Below, piece after piece: positions 52,592-60,323 of a DNA stretch of 64,000 bases. Under the pieces are notes generated by a model, which had not been told where the DNA came from, searched no databases, and worked only from the letters and a program-made list of their open reading frames with translations. Every line of letters starts with the position of its first letter. Position 1 is the first letter of the stretch. Source of the stretch: Flavobacterium commune (GTDB lineage: Bacteria > Bacteroidota > Bacteroidia > Flavobacteriales > Flavobacteriaceae). The DNA lies in NCBI RefSeq assembly GCF_001857965.1, contig NZ_CP017774.1, positions 682,001 to 746,000 of the forward strand. The letters run 5' to 3'. The position numbers and the translations under genes were made by a program.

Positions 52592-52596
52592 AAAAT

Positions 52597-53589
52597 TTAT
52601 TTTGGCTTATTAAAAATTAAACTCCACCAGCCTACAAAACGCCCTATAGATTCAGTTAAAGCGGCTTTTTTATTCGCTGTTGTAAAGCTATTTGAAAACC
52701 GAATCGCGGCTAATAATAATGTAATGGCATGCCATTTGAATTTGTCATTCAATATAGGATTGGGATTTTTTACCCGCCAAACATACCAACCATTGCGCAC
52801 TATCATTTTTCCGTATTGGTATTGGTTGGGTCTTCCTGAAGCTTCGTGATAATGATTCAATTGTGCTGCAGTATTCAGATACAACTTTCCTTTTTTGGAG
52901 AGTCTTAACGTAAAATCAGCATCTTCATACAAACCATAACCTTCAAAATAATTAGAAAATTGTATGCTGTCAAATATCTTTTTCCGAAAAGAAGAAACAC
53001 CTCCCATGAACATTTCAACTTCATAGGTTTTGCCAGTTGGAGGTAAAAACCCCACACTTCTTCCATGAGAATATAGGGAAGAATAGCCTGGAGGACAATC
53101 ACTGTCTAAGCCTAATTTTTTACGCAATACAAAACGGCTTCCGTCTTTACGTTTCCATCCATCATAAAAAAATTCGTTCGCTATAGGAATATATTCTTCT
53201 CCTTCCCATTGCCATTGGGTTTCATTGTTTATATAACCGCCAACTCCCAAGGCTTCAGGATAAATTTGATAAGTTCCAAGTAACTTTTCAAAATAATCCG
53301 TTTCCAAAACCGTATCATCATCCAAAAAACAAACTACTTCTGAAGATTCGGCAACTTTTGAAATTCCAAAATTGCGTTGTCTGGTCAGTCCTCGATTTTC
53401 AGTAGCAACCAAAAAATAGTGTAAATTTTGAAATGGATTCTTTTTTAAAATAACTTCCGTTTCCTGATTTAAAGAACCATCAATAATTAGAATTTCATTG
53501 GGATAGACTGTTTGTTCCTGAACCGATTGCAACAAACGCAACAAGGGCTCCGGACGCATATAGGTACATACAATTAACGTAAATTTCAT
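52597..53589 (-). CDS. Glycosyltransferase family 2
   Basis: A 330-residue GT-A enzyme beginning MKFTLIVCTYMRPEPLLRLL. The nucleotide-sugar site has NEILIIDGS, RGLTRQRNFGISKV and VVCFLDDDTVLETDYFEKLL (DxD as DDD). GLYEDADFTLRLSKKG near 225 is the acceptor-side ED motif. It adds one sugar to the lipid-linked unit. Four-bp overlap with the exostosin-like gene. Confidence 0.9.
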   Translation of the reverse strand: MKFTLIVCTYMRPEPLLRLLQSVQEQTVYPNEILIIDGSLNQETEVILKKNPFQNLHYFLVATENRGLTRQRNFGISKVAESSEVVCFLDDDTVLETDYFEKLLGTYQIYPEALGVGGYINNETQWQWEGEEYIPIANEFFYDGWKRKDGSRFVLRKKLGLDSDCPPGYSSLYSHGRSVGFLPPTGKTYEVEMFMGGVSSFRKKIFDSIQFSNYFEGYGLYEDADFTLRLSKKGKLYLNTAAQLNHYHEASGRPNQYQYGKMIVRNGWYVWRVKNPNPILNDKFKWHAITLLLAAIRFSNSFTTANKKAALTESIGRFVGWWSLIFNKPK

Positions 53590-54608
53590 TCTTTATCTGT
53601 CTTAAAAAGAGAATACACTTTTAAAAAATAGGCTTCCCGCTCTAAATGGGTTTGCCATAATTTTCGATTGTTTGCCTGCATCTGTTCAAATTCTCCCGGG
53701 CTTATTTTTTGGTGAAAATCTATCAGTGTTTTTTCTATATGTTGTTCTTGGGCAATAATACAATGTTTTTCCCAATTAATACTATCGCTTAGAGGCAATC
53801 TAAAATCGGTATCCACTAGCAAAGGAATACGCCCCATAGCTAATGTTTCATAAAAACGAACGGAGAAATTTCCAGCTCCCCTCATACAAAAAGTATAAGG
53901 ATTCAATTCTATATTTTCCAGAAACTCCAAGGTTGTTTTTTTCTTTTCTTCGACTGTTCTGACACCTGCTCTGTATTTATTTCTAAAAACAAAGTTGGCT
54001 TCAATCCCATCACTTTTTTCAAGTAATTTTAAATAACGGTATCGCTTAGTAGCTGAAGGATAAAAAGGCTGATAATCGGTTTGAATTTTCCCAATCCAAC
54101 GTTTGAAATTATATTTATAAAAAAGCAGATACTCTTTTATTTTCTTCCCAAAAGAGTTGGTTGCATGACCTACAAAACCTATTTGAGGCAGTTCTAATTT
54201 ATCTAAAGTTCTAAATTCTTTTAACAAAGAAATATAGGGGTCATTGATAAAGGAAGGCATAATAAACGTTTGTGTATTCAATTGTGACGCAATACCACCT
54301 AATCTAAAAGTATAAACCCGATTTGTTAGGCTTTTACCATAATCTCCCGCTGAATACAACCATACTTTTTTATCTAAATCTAATGCCTTATTTATAAAAT
54401 CATTCAATTTTTGCTGACTTTTACTGCTATCAAAACGGGCAATATCAATGGGAACCACCACAATATCACAATTAGTGATTTCTGAAACAATTTGGTACTT
54501 ATCTAACAAATTGGCATTCGACACATACCATAAATCAAACAATAACGGAAAAACATATTTTCTGTTTTCAGGAGTAAGATAGTTTTGGTCTGTGTATAGT
54601 TTTAGCAT
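53586..54608 (-). CDS. Exostosin-like glycosyltransferase (GT47 type)
   Basis: 340 residues from the ATG at 54608 (MLKLYTDQNYLTPENRKYVF); the longer frame to 54665 would overlap the upstream gene by 53 bp, while this start sits 4 bp after that gene's stop. The exostosin signature is YTFCMRGAGNFSVRFYETLA then MGRIPLLVDTDFRLPLSD near 265-310. Exostosin-type enzymes are best known from heparan and plant xyloglucan synthesis but are also found in bacterial surface-glycan loci. Sugar specificity is unknown. Confidence 0.83.
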   Translation of the reverse strand: MLKLYTDQNYLTPENRKYVFPLLFDLWYVSNANLLDKYQIVSEITNCDIVVVPIDIARFDSSKSQQKLNDFINKALDLDKKVWLYSAGDYGKSLTNRVYTFRLGGIASQLNTQTFIMPSFINDPYISLLKEFRTLDKLELPQIGFVGHATNSFGKKIKEYLLFYKYNFKRWIGKIQTDYQPFYPSATKRYRYLKLLEKSDGIEANFVFRNKYRAGVRTVEEKKKTTLEFLENIELNPYTFCMRGAGNFSVRFYETLAMGRIPLLVDTDFRLPLSDSINWEKHCIIAQEQHIEKTLIDFHQKISPGEFEQMQANNRKLWQTHLEREAYFLKVYSLFKTDKE

Positions 54609-54612
54609 GAAT

Positions 54613-55401
54613 TTATTTTTTTCTAAAATTCCTATAGGTTTTAAGTCCTCTTTTAGATTTATCATATAACAGACATTCCAAATATAATCTAAAAGCTCTG
54701 GCTATTTTGAGTACCGATTTATTAATTGATTTACCGTTCTTCCTTTTATTTGATTCATTAGCTAATACTGATTGACTACCCGCTATTGGGAAAGCCATAA
54801 ATTTATTAGTAATTCCAATTTTAGCATTCGATTTTAAAATCCGAATTGCATATTCCGTTTCACCATACCTGCCTGAAGTATGCTCTTGATAATAACCAAA
54901 TCGTTCATAAAAACTTTTCTTCGTTATAAACGGATGATCACTATACTGATAATAATTGTATAAAAAATTACACATAGAAAACTTTGGAATTCTACTAACA
55001 ACAGGATTTACCGGAATTGTCTTTTTGAAATAAAAATTAGACGTAAAACGAATCATATCTAACTTTTTACTTTGCAATAAATCAAAACATTCAGACAGCA
55101 CATTTACAATTTCAGGATTAATAATAAAATCTTCTTGACAATATATAATATATTCGCCTTTACACATCTTCAGTCCTTTATTGATATTAGCAGCCAACCC
55201 TTGATTGACTGGTGCTAAAACCAATTGATCAACTCCATAAGATTGAATTTTTTCAATATTTTCAATGGAACTGCCATCATCACTCACAACAATTTCGTAG
55301 TTCGAAATTGGAACTTTTTTAATTCCGTCAATACACAAAGCTAAATCCAAAGGACGATTGAAATGAGTAATTAAAAAACTTATTTGTATAGTTTGTTTCA
55401 T
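54613..55401 (-). CDS. Glycosyltransferase family 2
   Basis: 262 residues from the ATG at 55401, which overlaps the preceding stop by one base (TAATG) and is preferred over a start 21 bp earlier. GT-A motifs: QISFLITHFNRPLDLALCID, NYEIVVSDDGSSIENIEKIQ and QGLAANINKGLKMCKGEYII followed by YCQEDFIINPE (the metal-site Asp pair as QED). The C-terminus ends in basic residues. Tightly packed with the genes on both sides. Confidence 0.87.
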   Translation of the reverse strand: MKQTIQISFLITHFNRPLDLALCIDGIKKVPISNYEIVVSDDGSSIENIEKIQSYGVDQLVLAPVNQGLAANINKGLKMCKGEYIIYCQEDFIINPEIVNVLSECFDLLQSKKLDMIRFTSNFYFKKTIPVNPVVSRIPKFSMCNFLYNYYQYSDHPFITKKSFYERFGYYQEHTSGRYGETEYAIRILKSNAKIGITNKFMAFPIAGSQSVLANESNKRKNGKSINKSVLKIARAFRLYLECLLYDKSKRGLKTYRNFRKK

Positions 55402-56933
55402 TATCCTAGTTGATTTGCCCAATAAACACTTCTATCCCATTTTTGCCTAAAACTTTTATAAAATTTTAAATAATCCTTAAATGATTCGTGTTTTAATAAT
55501 TTTAAAAACAGTACTAATTTATAACTTTTTAATTGTTGCATTGTATAATGCTTTCGCAATACATACAAAATAGTTGGCGATGGTTTAGGTTGAACAACCT
55601 CTGCTTCCCATTGTTTTTTGACTGGAATCCTAAATCCTCCCATAGGCGCTTTGAGATGGGTAATTTTCAAATCCGGAAAATAAACTATATCGAAACCTTG
55701 ATTACGTAATTGCAACCCAAAATCAGTATCTTCTCCGTAACCAAACTCCAAAGCCTTATCAAAGGAAACCGATTTTAGACATTCTGACTTTACAAAACTA
55801 TTGCCCGAACCAAAAATTCCGGATTGATGGATTGTTTTATACTGTTGTATTTCATCAGGTTTGAGATATGATGTTGTAATTGCTTCTGCTCCATATCGAG
55901 TTATTTTAGCAAACACCTTTTCTATTAAATTCCTATCAAATCTGTTATCATCATCATTTAGAAAAACCCACTCATTTTCTACTTGCTCCATTGCTAAATT
56001 ACGAGCATGACAAGCTCCGGCCTGATGGGTAAAAATATGTTTAATGAAAAATGGCCATTTCTCATTTTGCAAATAATCTAATTCGGAAACACTATCTTCA
56101 ATAGGATTTTGTTCTACAATGATTACTTTTTCAGGCAAATGCGTTTGTCCTGCTAAATCTTGCAAAACATCATACAAATATTCTTTGCGACCAATGGTTG
56201 GAATAATGACATCAATTGTTTTTTTGTCTATTGTTTTTAAAGATGATTGTACGCTTATAGTATCTAAATTGAAATGTGTTTTTTTTCTGCTTTTAAAAAA
56301 CAGGGAATAGCACAAAGGCAACAACGGAAATCGTTTTTCAAAAAGAAGTAAATTGAAGAATAGTAACAGCAACCAACGTTTTTTGTAATGTTGCTTTACA
56401 AATCGGAACAAAAAGTAGTTATTAGCCTGGTAATTCTTTTTTAATTCCTGAGTATTATTTGACACTAGTTCTGGTTCTGAATAACAAAAAAGACCGGCCA
56501 GCATTCCTAATTTGGCCACTGAATTTAAAAAATAATCAAAATTAGCTTCCGGTTTTATTTTGCTCCCCATAATATTTAGAACCGAAGCGTGAATCCCCCC
56601 TACTTCACTACTCATTAACCAGCTGGGGTATTTGACTTTTTTATTGATTTTTATAAAAGGGGATTCTTCGACATAGCCAATTGCATTGGGAATATAATTT
56701 TGAGTAGTGGATGTAAAAGAAGCCATGATTTTATGATGGTGAAAAATGTTTTTGAATTGGTTTAGGTTCAAAAAAGATTCTAATTCTATGGTACACCAAA
56801 TCAACCAATCATTAGGATATGATTGAGCTAAATCTACTAAAACAGCTGCGATAGTATCCGATAAAAAAGATAAGTCTCCCTGGTTTCTGCTGACTTTTAG
56901 AACTTTATTAGCTTTGTGGTAAACTATAATCAT
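55401..56933 (-). CDS. Glycosyltransferase family 2 with unassigned N-terminal domain
   Basis: A 510-residue protein. The GT2 domain is in the C-terminal half (about 235-470): TIDVIIPTIGRKEYLYDVLQ, HQAGACHARNLAMEQVENEW, VFLNDDDNRFDRNLIEKVFA and EFGYGEDTDFGLQLRNQGFD. The first 230 residues (MIIVYHKANKVLKVSRNQGD, SYPNDWLIWCTIELESFLNL) match no domain that I recognise and include a hydrophobic stretch near 185-205. It is first in the tight glycosyltransferase cluster 49.8-56.9 kb. Confidence 0.85.
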   Translation of the reverse strand: MIIVYHKANKVLKVSRNQGDLSFLSDTIAAVLVDLAQSYPNDWLIWCTIELESFLNLNQFKNIFHHHKIMASFTSTTQNYIPNAIGYVEESPFIKINKKVKYPSWLMSSEVGGIHASVLNIMGSKIKPEANFDYFLNSVAKLGMLAGLFCYSEPELVSNNTQELKKNYQANNYFLFRFVKQHYKKRWLLLLFFNLLLFEKRFPLLPLCYSLFFKSRKKTHFNLDTISVQSSLKTIDKKTIDVIIPTIGRKEYLYDVLQDLAGQTHLPEKVIIVEQNPIEDSVSELDYLQNEKWPFFIKHIFTHQAGACHARNLAMEQVENEWVFLNDDDNRFDRNLIEKVFAKITRYGAEAITTSYLKPDEIQQYKTIHQSGIFGSGNSFVKSECLKSVSFDKALEFGYGEDTDFGLQLRNQGFDIVYFPDLKITHLKAPMGGFRIPVKKQWEAEVVQPKPSPTILYVLRKHYTMQQLKSYKLVLFLKLLKHESFKDYLKFYKSFRQKWDRSVYWANQLG

Positions 56934-57027
56934 AGTGGGCTTATCCTTTATTTTTTTAACCGCAAATTACACTAATTTTCGCTAATTTTTCTATTAAAAC
57001 AATGTTGTCGCTTTAAAAAACGATATA

Positions 57028-57047
57028 CCTGTCTGCCGACAGGCAGG
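57028..57047. repeat. 20-bp hairpin CCTGTCTGCCGACAGGCAGG
   Basis: A dispersed hairpin, also at 48160-48183 and in part at 15630-15644. Confidence 0.65.
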
Positions 57048-57178
57048 AGTCATATAAGTTGTAACTTTATTTCACTTGGGCTTTTTATGTTTTTGCTAAA
57101 GGGCATATAAGAGCCTGTTTAAATATATAAAAAAAATAAAATTTCTTTTTCCCCGTTCCTAAAAGGCAATATCATTAA

Positions 57179-57333
57179 GTTAAACCAGAATTAATCATTA
57201 GAAGCTTTAAAAAAGCGAACTAATGATTCCATGAGGGTAAACCCCGATAAAGTAAATGTTTCAATGTTTTAAAAAACATTGAAACATTTACTTTATCGAT
57301 TCAGCATTTTCTAATGCTGAATTTGGGTTAAAC
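57179..57333. repeat. Multi-hairpin element with a 26-bp perfect central stem
   Basis: Three hairpins in tandem: A 57193-57228 (AATCATTAG/CTAATGATT), B 57245-57298 (26-bp perfect stem, 2-base loop, starting CGATAAAGTAAATG) and C 57299-57322 (ATTCAGCATT/AATGCTGAAT). The outer flanks GTTAAACCAGAATT and AATTTGGGTTAAAC also pair imperfectly, so the whole can fold like a cloverleaf. Confidence 0.75.
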
Positions 57334-57341
57334 ATATTTTG

Positions 57342-57438
57342 TGTCATTTCGACGAAGGAGACTCGAGCGAAAGCGAACAGGCGAAGCAAAACACATAACG
57401 TAATCAACTAATGAGATTCCTCCTTCGTCGGAATGACA
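57342..57438. repeat. Palindromic element, GTCATTCCGACGAAGGA family
   Basis: Inverted ends TGTCATTTCGACGAAGGA and TCCTTCGTCGGAATGACA. Its first 40 bases recur inverted at 63428-63467 with a single mismatch. Confidence 0.8.
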
Positions 57439-57483
57439 GACGGAGCAAAAGTTTATAATTAACAAACTACTTATTTCTATTCA

Positions 57484-58689
57484 TCACTCATTGATTAGCT
57501 CCTGATAAAATGCAATATTTTCTTTTACCGTATTTTTTATATCAAATTTTGCTTCTACTCTTGCCCTTGCTTGTGAGCCTATTTGAATACACAAACTTTT
57601 ATCTTGCAATAATTCTATAATTTTATTGGCATACAATTCATGATCAGTCGGATATACCAAATAACCGCTTGCACCATCTACAATCAGTTCTTGCGCCCAG
57701 CCAATATTAGAATTCACTACAGCTTTTTGCATGGCCATTGCCTCTATAGTTACCATTCCCAAGGTTTCGGCATAGGTGGGAAAGACACAGACATTTGCTT
57801 TTTTAATATATTGTTGTACTTCCTCGTAAGGCATTTTTCCCAAATATTCAACATTTTTTAAATCAGATGGATTAAATTGCTTTTGCATTAATTGCCAGGT
57901 CGAATTAGAATTGGTCGTAACATCAGGAGCATCAGCACCTATTAAAAGTAATCGGGCTTCAGGAAATTGATTTCGAACTTTATGAAAAATAGCTGGCAAT
58001 TCCATAACTCCTTTTTTCCTGATAAGTGTTCCTACATAGAGTATTAGGGCAGATTCAAATTGCTCTGGTTTATTATTTTCAAATTGGGTTAAATCTAATC
58101 CGTGATGTATGGTTTGAATTGTTTTGTTTTTTATTTTAAATAGTTTTTTTGACAATTCTCCTGCAAAAGTAGTGGGGGCTATAAAAGCATCAGCATTCAA
58201 AACAGCTAACTTTTCAAAAAAGAAATTCTTCCACTTTTGTTTTCTTTTTTCTAAATGACAAAAATAAGTATCGCTACCATGAAAACGCATTACGACAGGA
58301 ATATGAAAACGCATAAATGCCGAAATCCCAGTCCAATCAGGAACTTCCAGTACATCTATATTTTCTTTTTTAATCACTGCATTACAATAATTCTGAATGT
58401 ATTTTCGATGAAAAAACCAACCAAAGTATTTGCATTTTTTATTTTGAATTAAATGAATTTCAATCCCTTTCCCGATTATAACTTCCTGTGTTTGCTGACC
58501 ATAAACGAATACTGTCACTTCAACTCCCTCATTGACTAAAGCTGTCACTAAGTTCCTAATACTCGTGCCAATTCCGGCTGCATGAGCTATTTTAGCATGA
58601 GGGTATTCGGGGGTTAGAAAGGCTATTTTCCTCACCCCCAACCCTTCTCCAAAGGAGAAGGGAGTTAAAGCTTGATGTTTTTTCATCAT
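57484..58689 (-). CDS. Glycosyltransferase family 4, N-terminus encoded by a repeat element
   Basis: A 401-residue GT-B enzyme. KIAFLTPEYPHAKIAHAAGI near 21 is the normal GT4 start, and the donor site has RKKGVMELPAIFHKV and ETLGMVTIEAMAMQKAVVNS near 320. The first 20 residues (MMKKHQALTPFSFGEGLGVR) are not GT-like and are encoded by a palindromic repeat (58631-58665); a GTG at 58635 could be the original start. The gene directly abuts the SGNH-like gene upstream with no gap. Sugar specificity is unknown. Confidence 0.87.
   Translation of the reverse strand: MMKKHQALTPFSFGEGLGVRKIAFLTPEYPHAKIAHAAGIGTSIRNLVTALVNEGVEVTVFVYGQQTQEVIIGKGIEIHLIQNKKCKYFGWFFHRKYIQNYCNAVIKKENIDVLEVPDWTGISAFMRFHIPVVMRFHGSDTYFCHLEKRKQKWKNFFFEKLAVLNADAFIAPTTFAGELSKKLFKIKNKTIQTIHHGLDLTQFENNKPEQFESALILYVGTLIRKKGVMELPAIFHKVRNQFPEARLLLIGADAPDVTTNSNSTWQLMQKQFNPSDLKNVEYLGKMPYEEVQQYIKKANVCVFPTYAETLGMVTIEAMAMQKAVVNSNIGWAQELIVDGASGYLVYPTDHELYANKIIELLQDKSLCIQIGSQARARVEAKFDIKNTVKENIAFYQELINE
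58631..58665. repeat. Palindromic repeat inside a coding start (ACCCTTCTCC AAA GGAGAAGGG)
   Basis: The 9-bp perfect stem CCCTTCTCC/GGAGAAGGG is flanked by CTCACCCCCAA and GAGTT, the form of a common dispersed bacterial repeat. It is read in frame as LTPFSFGEGLGVRK at the start of the glycosyltransferase. Confidence 0.75.
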
Positions 58690-59565
58690 TTATTTTTTAA
58701 AAAAATCTTTTAAAATTCTGGCCGTAAACTTTCTGGCTCCTGCATCATTCATGTGACCGCATGAGGAGAAAAATTTATCTTCCACCACTACATTTTCATA
58801 ATTGTAAATCTCCGGATAACTTTTCTTTACTTTATCAAAATAGTCAATTCCTTTGGTGTTTTCACACATGGGTGTCATTACAGCTATAAACTTAATATTA
58901 TTGGCTACACAAATACTCTTGATTTCTTCGTAATATTTATTTTTTAGAGGTTTCAAGGCTCTAATGTCGTTTTTCATATTCCCTTTTTTGTTTCCCAACG
59001 CATGATATCCTCCTTTGTCTAAAGTATTGGTGGACTGCTTTGATATGCTTTTATAAAATTCCCGAAAACCAATCAGAGCATCAAATTTAACATAACGATA
59101 AAAAGGAATATAATAGTATTCATTAAAATAAGCTTCATTCAAAAAATGATTTTTAATGATTGTTGAATTGTGAATATAAGGTAAAAATTTAGCTCCCACC
59201 GTTTCAGAAGGTTTATCATTGGACAAATTCAAATCGGCTTCAAGAATTAGAGTTTTTATTTTGTAATTGCGTTCTAACATCAATTTCAATAACAAAGAAG
59301 CTTCAAATAAATGTCCCCCACTCATGCCATAATTGAAGGTTTTTAGTCCTTTTTGTTCGAACATTTCGGTCACAAAATGATTATTTGCCCTTGAAGAGCC
59401 CAGAAGTACTACATCGTAATTTTTGGCTTTAGAATTGTAAACGTATTCTATTTTATTACGGTTATTGGATTTTAGGTATATAGAAGTGTAGCAATAATCT
59501 AGTATTACTGCTGCCATTAATAGTATCGTTATTGTTTTTATAGTGAAGATTAAAAATTGTTTCAT
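58690..59565 (-). CDS. SGNH/GDSL-like membrane-anchored protein
   Basis: A 291-residue protein with one N-terminal membrane anchor (FTIKTITILLMAAVILDY). VVLLGSSRANNHFVTEMFEQ has the nucleophile-type Ser after a strand, as in SGNH hydrolases and DltD/AlgX-like proteins, LKTFNYGMSGGHLFEASLLL has the oxyanion Gly, and SSCGHMNDAGARKFTARIL supplies the Asp-His pair near the end. It faces the periplasm. With the MBOAT enzyme at 60324 it fits the usual two-part O-acetylation machine (AlgI with AlgX/AlgJ). The esterase/transferase activity is inferred. Confidence 0.72.
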   Translation of the reverse strand: MKQFLIFTIKTITILLMAAVILDYCYTSIYLKSNNRNKIEYVYNSKAKNYDVVLLGSSRANNHFVTEMFEQKGLKTFNYGMSGGHLFEASLLLKLMLERNYKIKTLILEADLNLSNDKPSETVGAKFLPYIHNSTIIKNHFLNEAYFNEYYYIPFYRYVKFDALIGFREFYKSISKQSTNTLDKGGYHALGNKKGNMKNDIRALKPLKNKYYEEIKSICVANNIKFIAVMTPMCENTKGIDYFDKVKKSYPEIYNYENVVVEDKFFSSCGHMNDAGARKFTARILKDFFKK

Positions 59566-59659
59566 TTTTTTAATTTGAGTTTTGATAATTAATTTCTAAC
59601 TTTTAGATAAGCTAATTCGCCGATTGACCCTAATAGCTTCTCAACCTCAACTAAGCTCC

Positions 59660-59755
59660 CTCTCGACTGCGCTCGAGGTGACAATGTACAAACACTAATC
59701 CTACTGTCAGGTCGAGCCTTTAGTCTGTCGCTCAAGACAGGCTGGAGTCGAGACC
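59660..59755. repeat. Palindromic elements left of the first GIY-YIG gene
   Basis: CTCTCGACTGCGCTCGAGGT at 59660-59679, followed by GTCAGGTCGAGCC...GGCTGGAGTCGAGACC to 59755, in the gap downstream of the GIY-YIG gene. Same family as 48379-48503 and 60122-60250. Confidence 0.7.
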
Positions 59756-59771
59756 CAATGATTAGTATTTA

Positions 59772-60104
59772 TCATCCCAACTCTTCTTCATTATCCAAAT
59801 TATACTTATGATGTGTTGCATTTCTACATTCTGATAGATTTTGCAAATTATCAAAATTTCCATCTATCAATGACTGTTTCTTTTGTCTACTACATTTTTT
59901 TATCTTTTTCTCAAAGTCAATAGCTTGATTAGGTTCTGTAAATTCCTGATAAAAAACAATCTCAACTGGTCTTCGACTATGTGTATAAGCTTCTGGATAT
60001 TTCCCTGCATTGTGTTCCATTAATCTTCTTTCAACATCTGATGTCACTCCTACATACAGTGAATTATCATTACACTTTAAAATATAAACATAATAGAATT
60101 TCAT
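59772..60104 (-). CDS. GIY-YIG nuclease family protein
   Basis: A 110-residue single-domain protein: YYVYILKCNDNSLYVGVTSD carries the GIY-YIG strands (as VYI..YVG), followed by VERRLMEHNAGKYPEAYT with the catalytic-type Arg and His, and the metal Glu in QAIDFEKKIKKCSRQKK. The C-terminus is an Asn/Glu tail. These small UPF0213-like proteins are predicted endonucleases of unknown role. The gene is bracketed by palindromic elements on both sides (59660-59755 and 60122-60250), unlike the neighbouring glycan genes. Confidence 0.88.
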   Translation of the reverse strand: MKFYYVYILKCNDNSLYVGVTSDVERRLMEHNAGKYPEAYTHSRRPVEIVFYQEFTEPNQAIDFEKKIKKCSRQKKQSLIDGNFDNLQNLSECRNATHHKYNLDNEEELG

Positions 60105-60121
60105 AAATCATTTATTTAAAT

Positions 60122-60250
60122 AATACCATTTAAAAATATAGAGAAGTCTATTTTTTTTGTCAAATCGAGCGCAGTCGAGATTCAATGAAGGTTCTCGACT
60201 CCGCTCGCCTCTCGACTCCGCCCGCCTCTCGACTCCGCTCGAGGTGACAA
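60122..60250. mobile_element. Related copy of the MITE-like element, with arm amplification
   Basis: It starts ATACCATTTAAAAATATAGA and GTCAAATCGAGCGCAGTCGA like the element at 48379, then TCTCGACTCCGCTCGCC is repeated three times with small changes (60191-60241) before CTCGAGGTGACA. The matching right terminal repeat is absent. It lies just upstream of the GIY-YIG gene. Confidence 0.7.
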
Positions 60251-60323
60251 ACTACTCAATAACAACTAATCGTACCATTTCGGCAATTGCTCAAAACAGC
60301 CTTCGGTTTATGGACAAATACAT

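Larger units (their letters stand above)
56934..57483. other. 550-bp gap holding clustered palindromic elements
   Basis: No gene. In order: CCGCAAATTACACTAATTTT (56960), the perfect hairpin CCTGTCTGCCGACAGGCAGG (57028-57047), a 155-bp multi-hairpin element (57179-57333) and a 97-bp inverted repeat of the GTCATTCCGACGAAGG family (57342-57438). It may also contain the promoter of the glycosyltransferase cluster to the left, but no TAnnTTTG box is near 56933. Confidence 0.7.

Noticed and set aside
53586..54665. Exostosin gene starting at 54665
   Set aside because: It would overlap the upstream gene by 53 bp; the ATG at 54608 gives the typical MLKLYTDQNYLTPEN start and a 4-bp gap.
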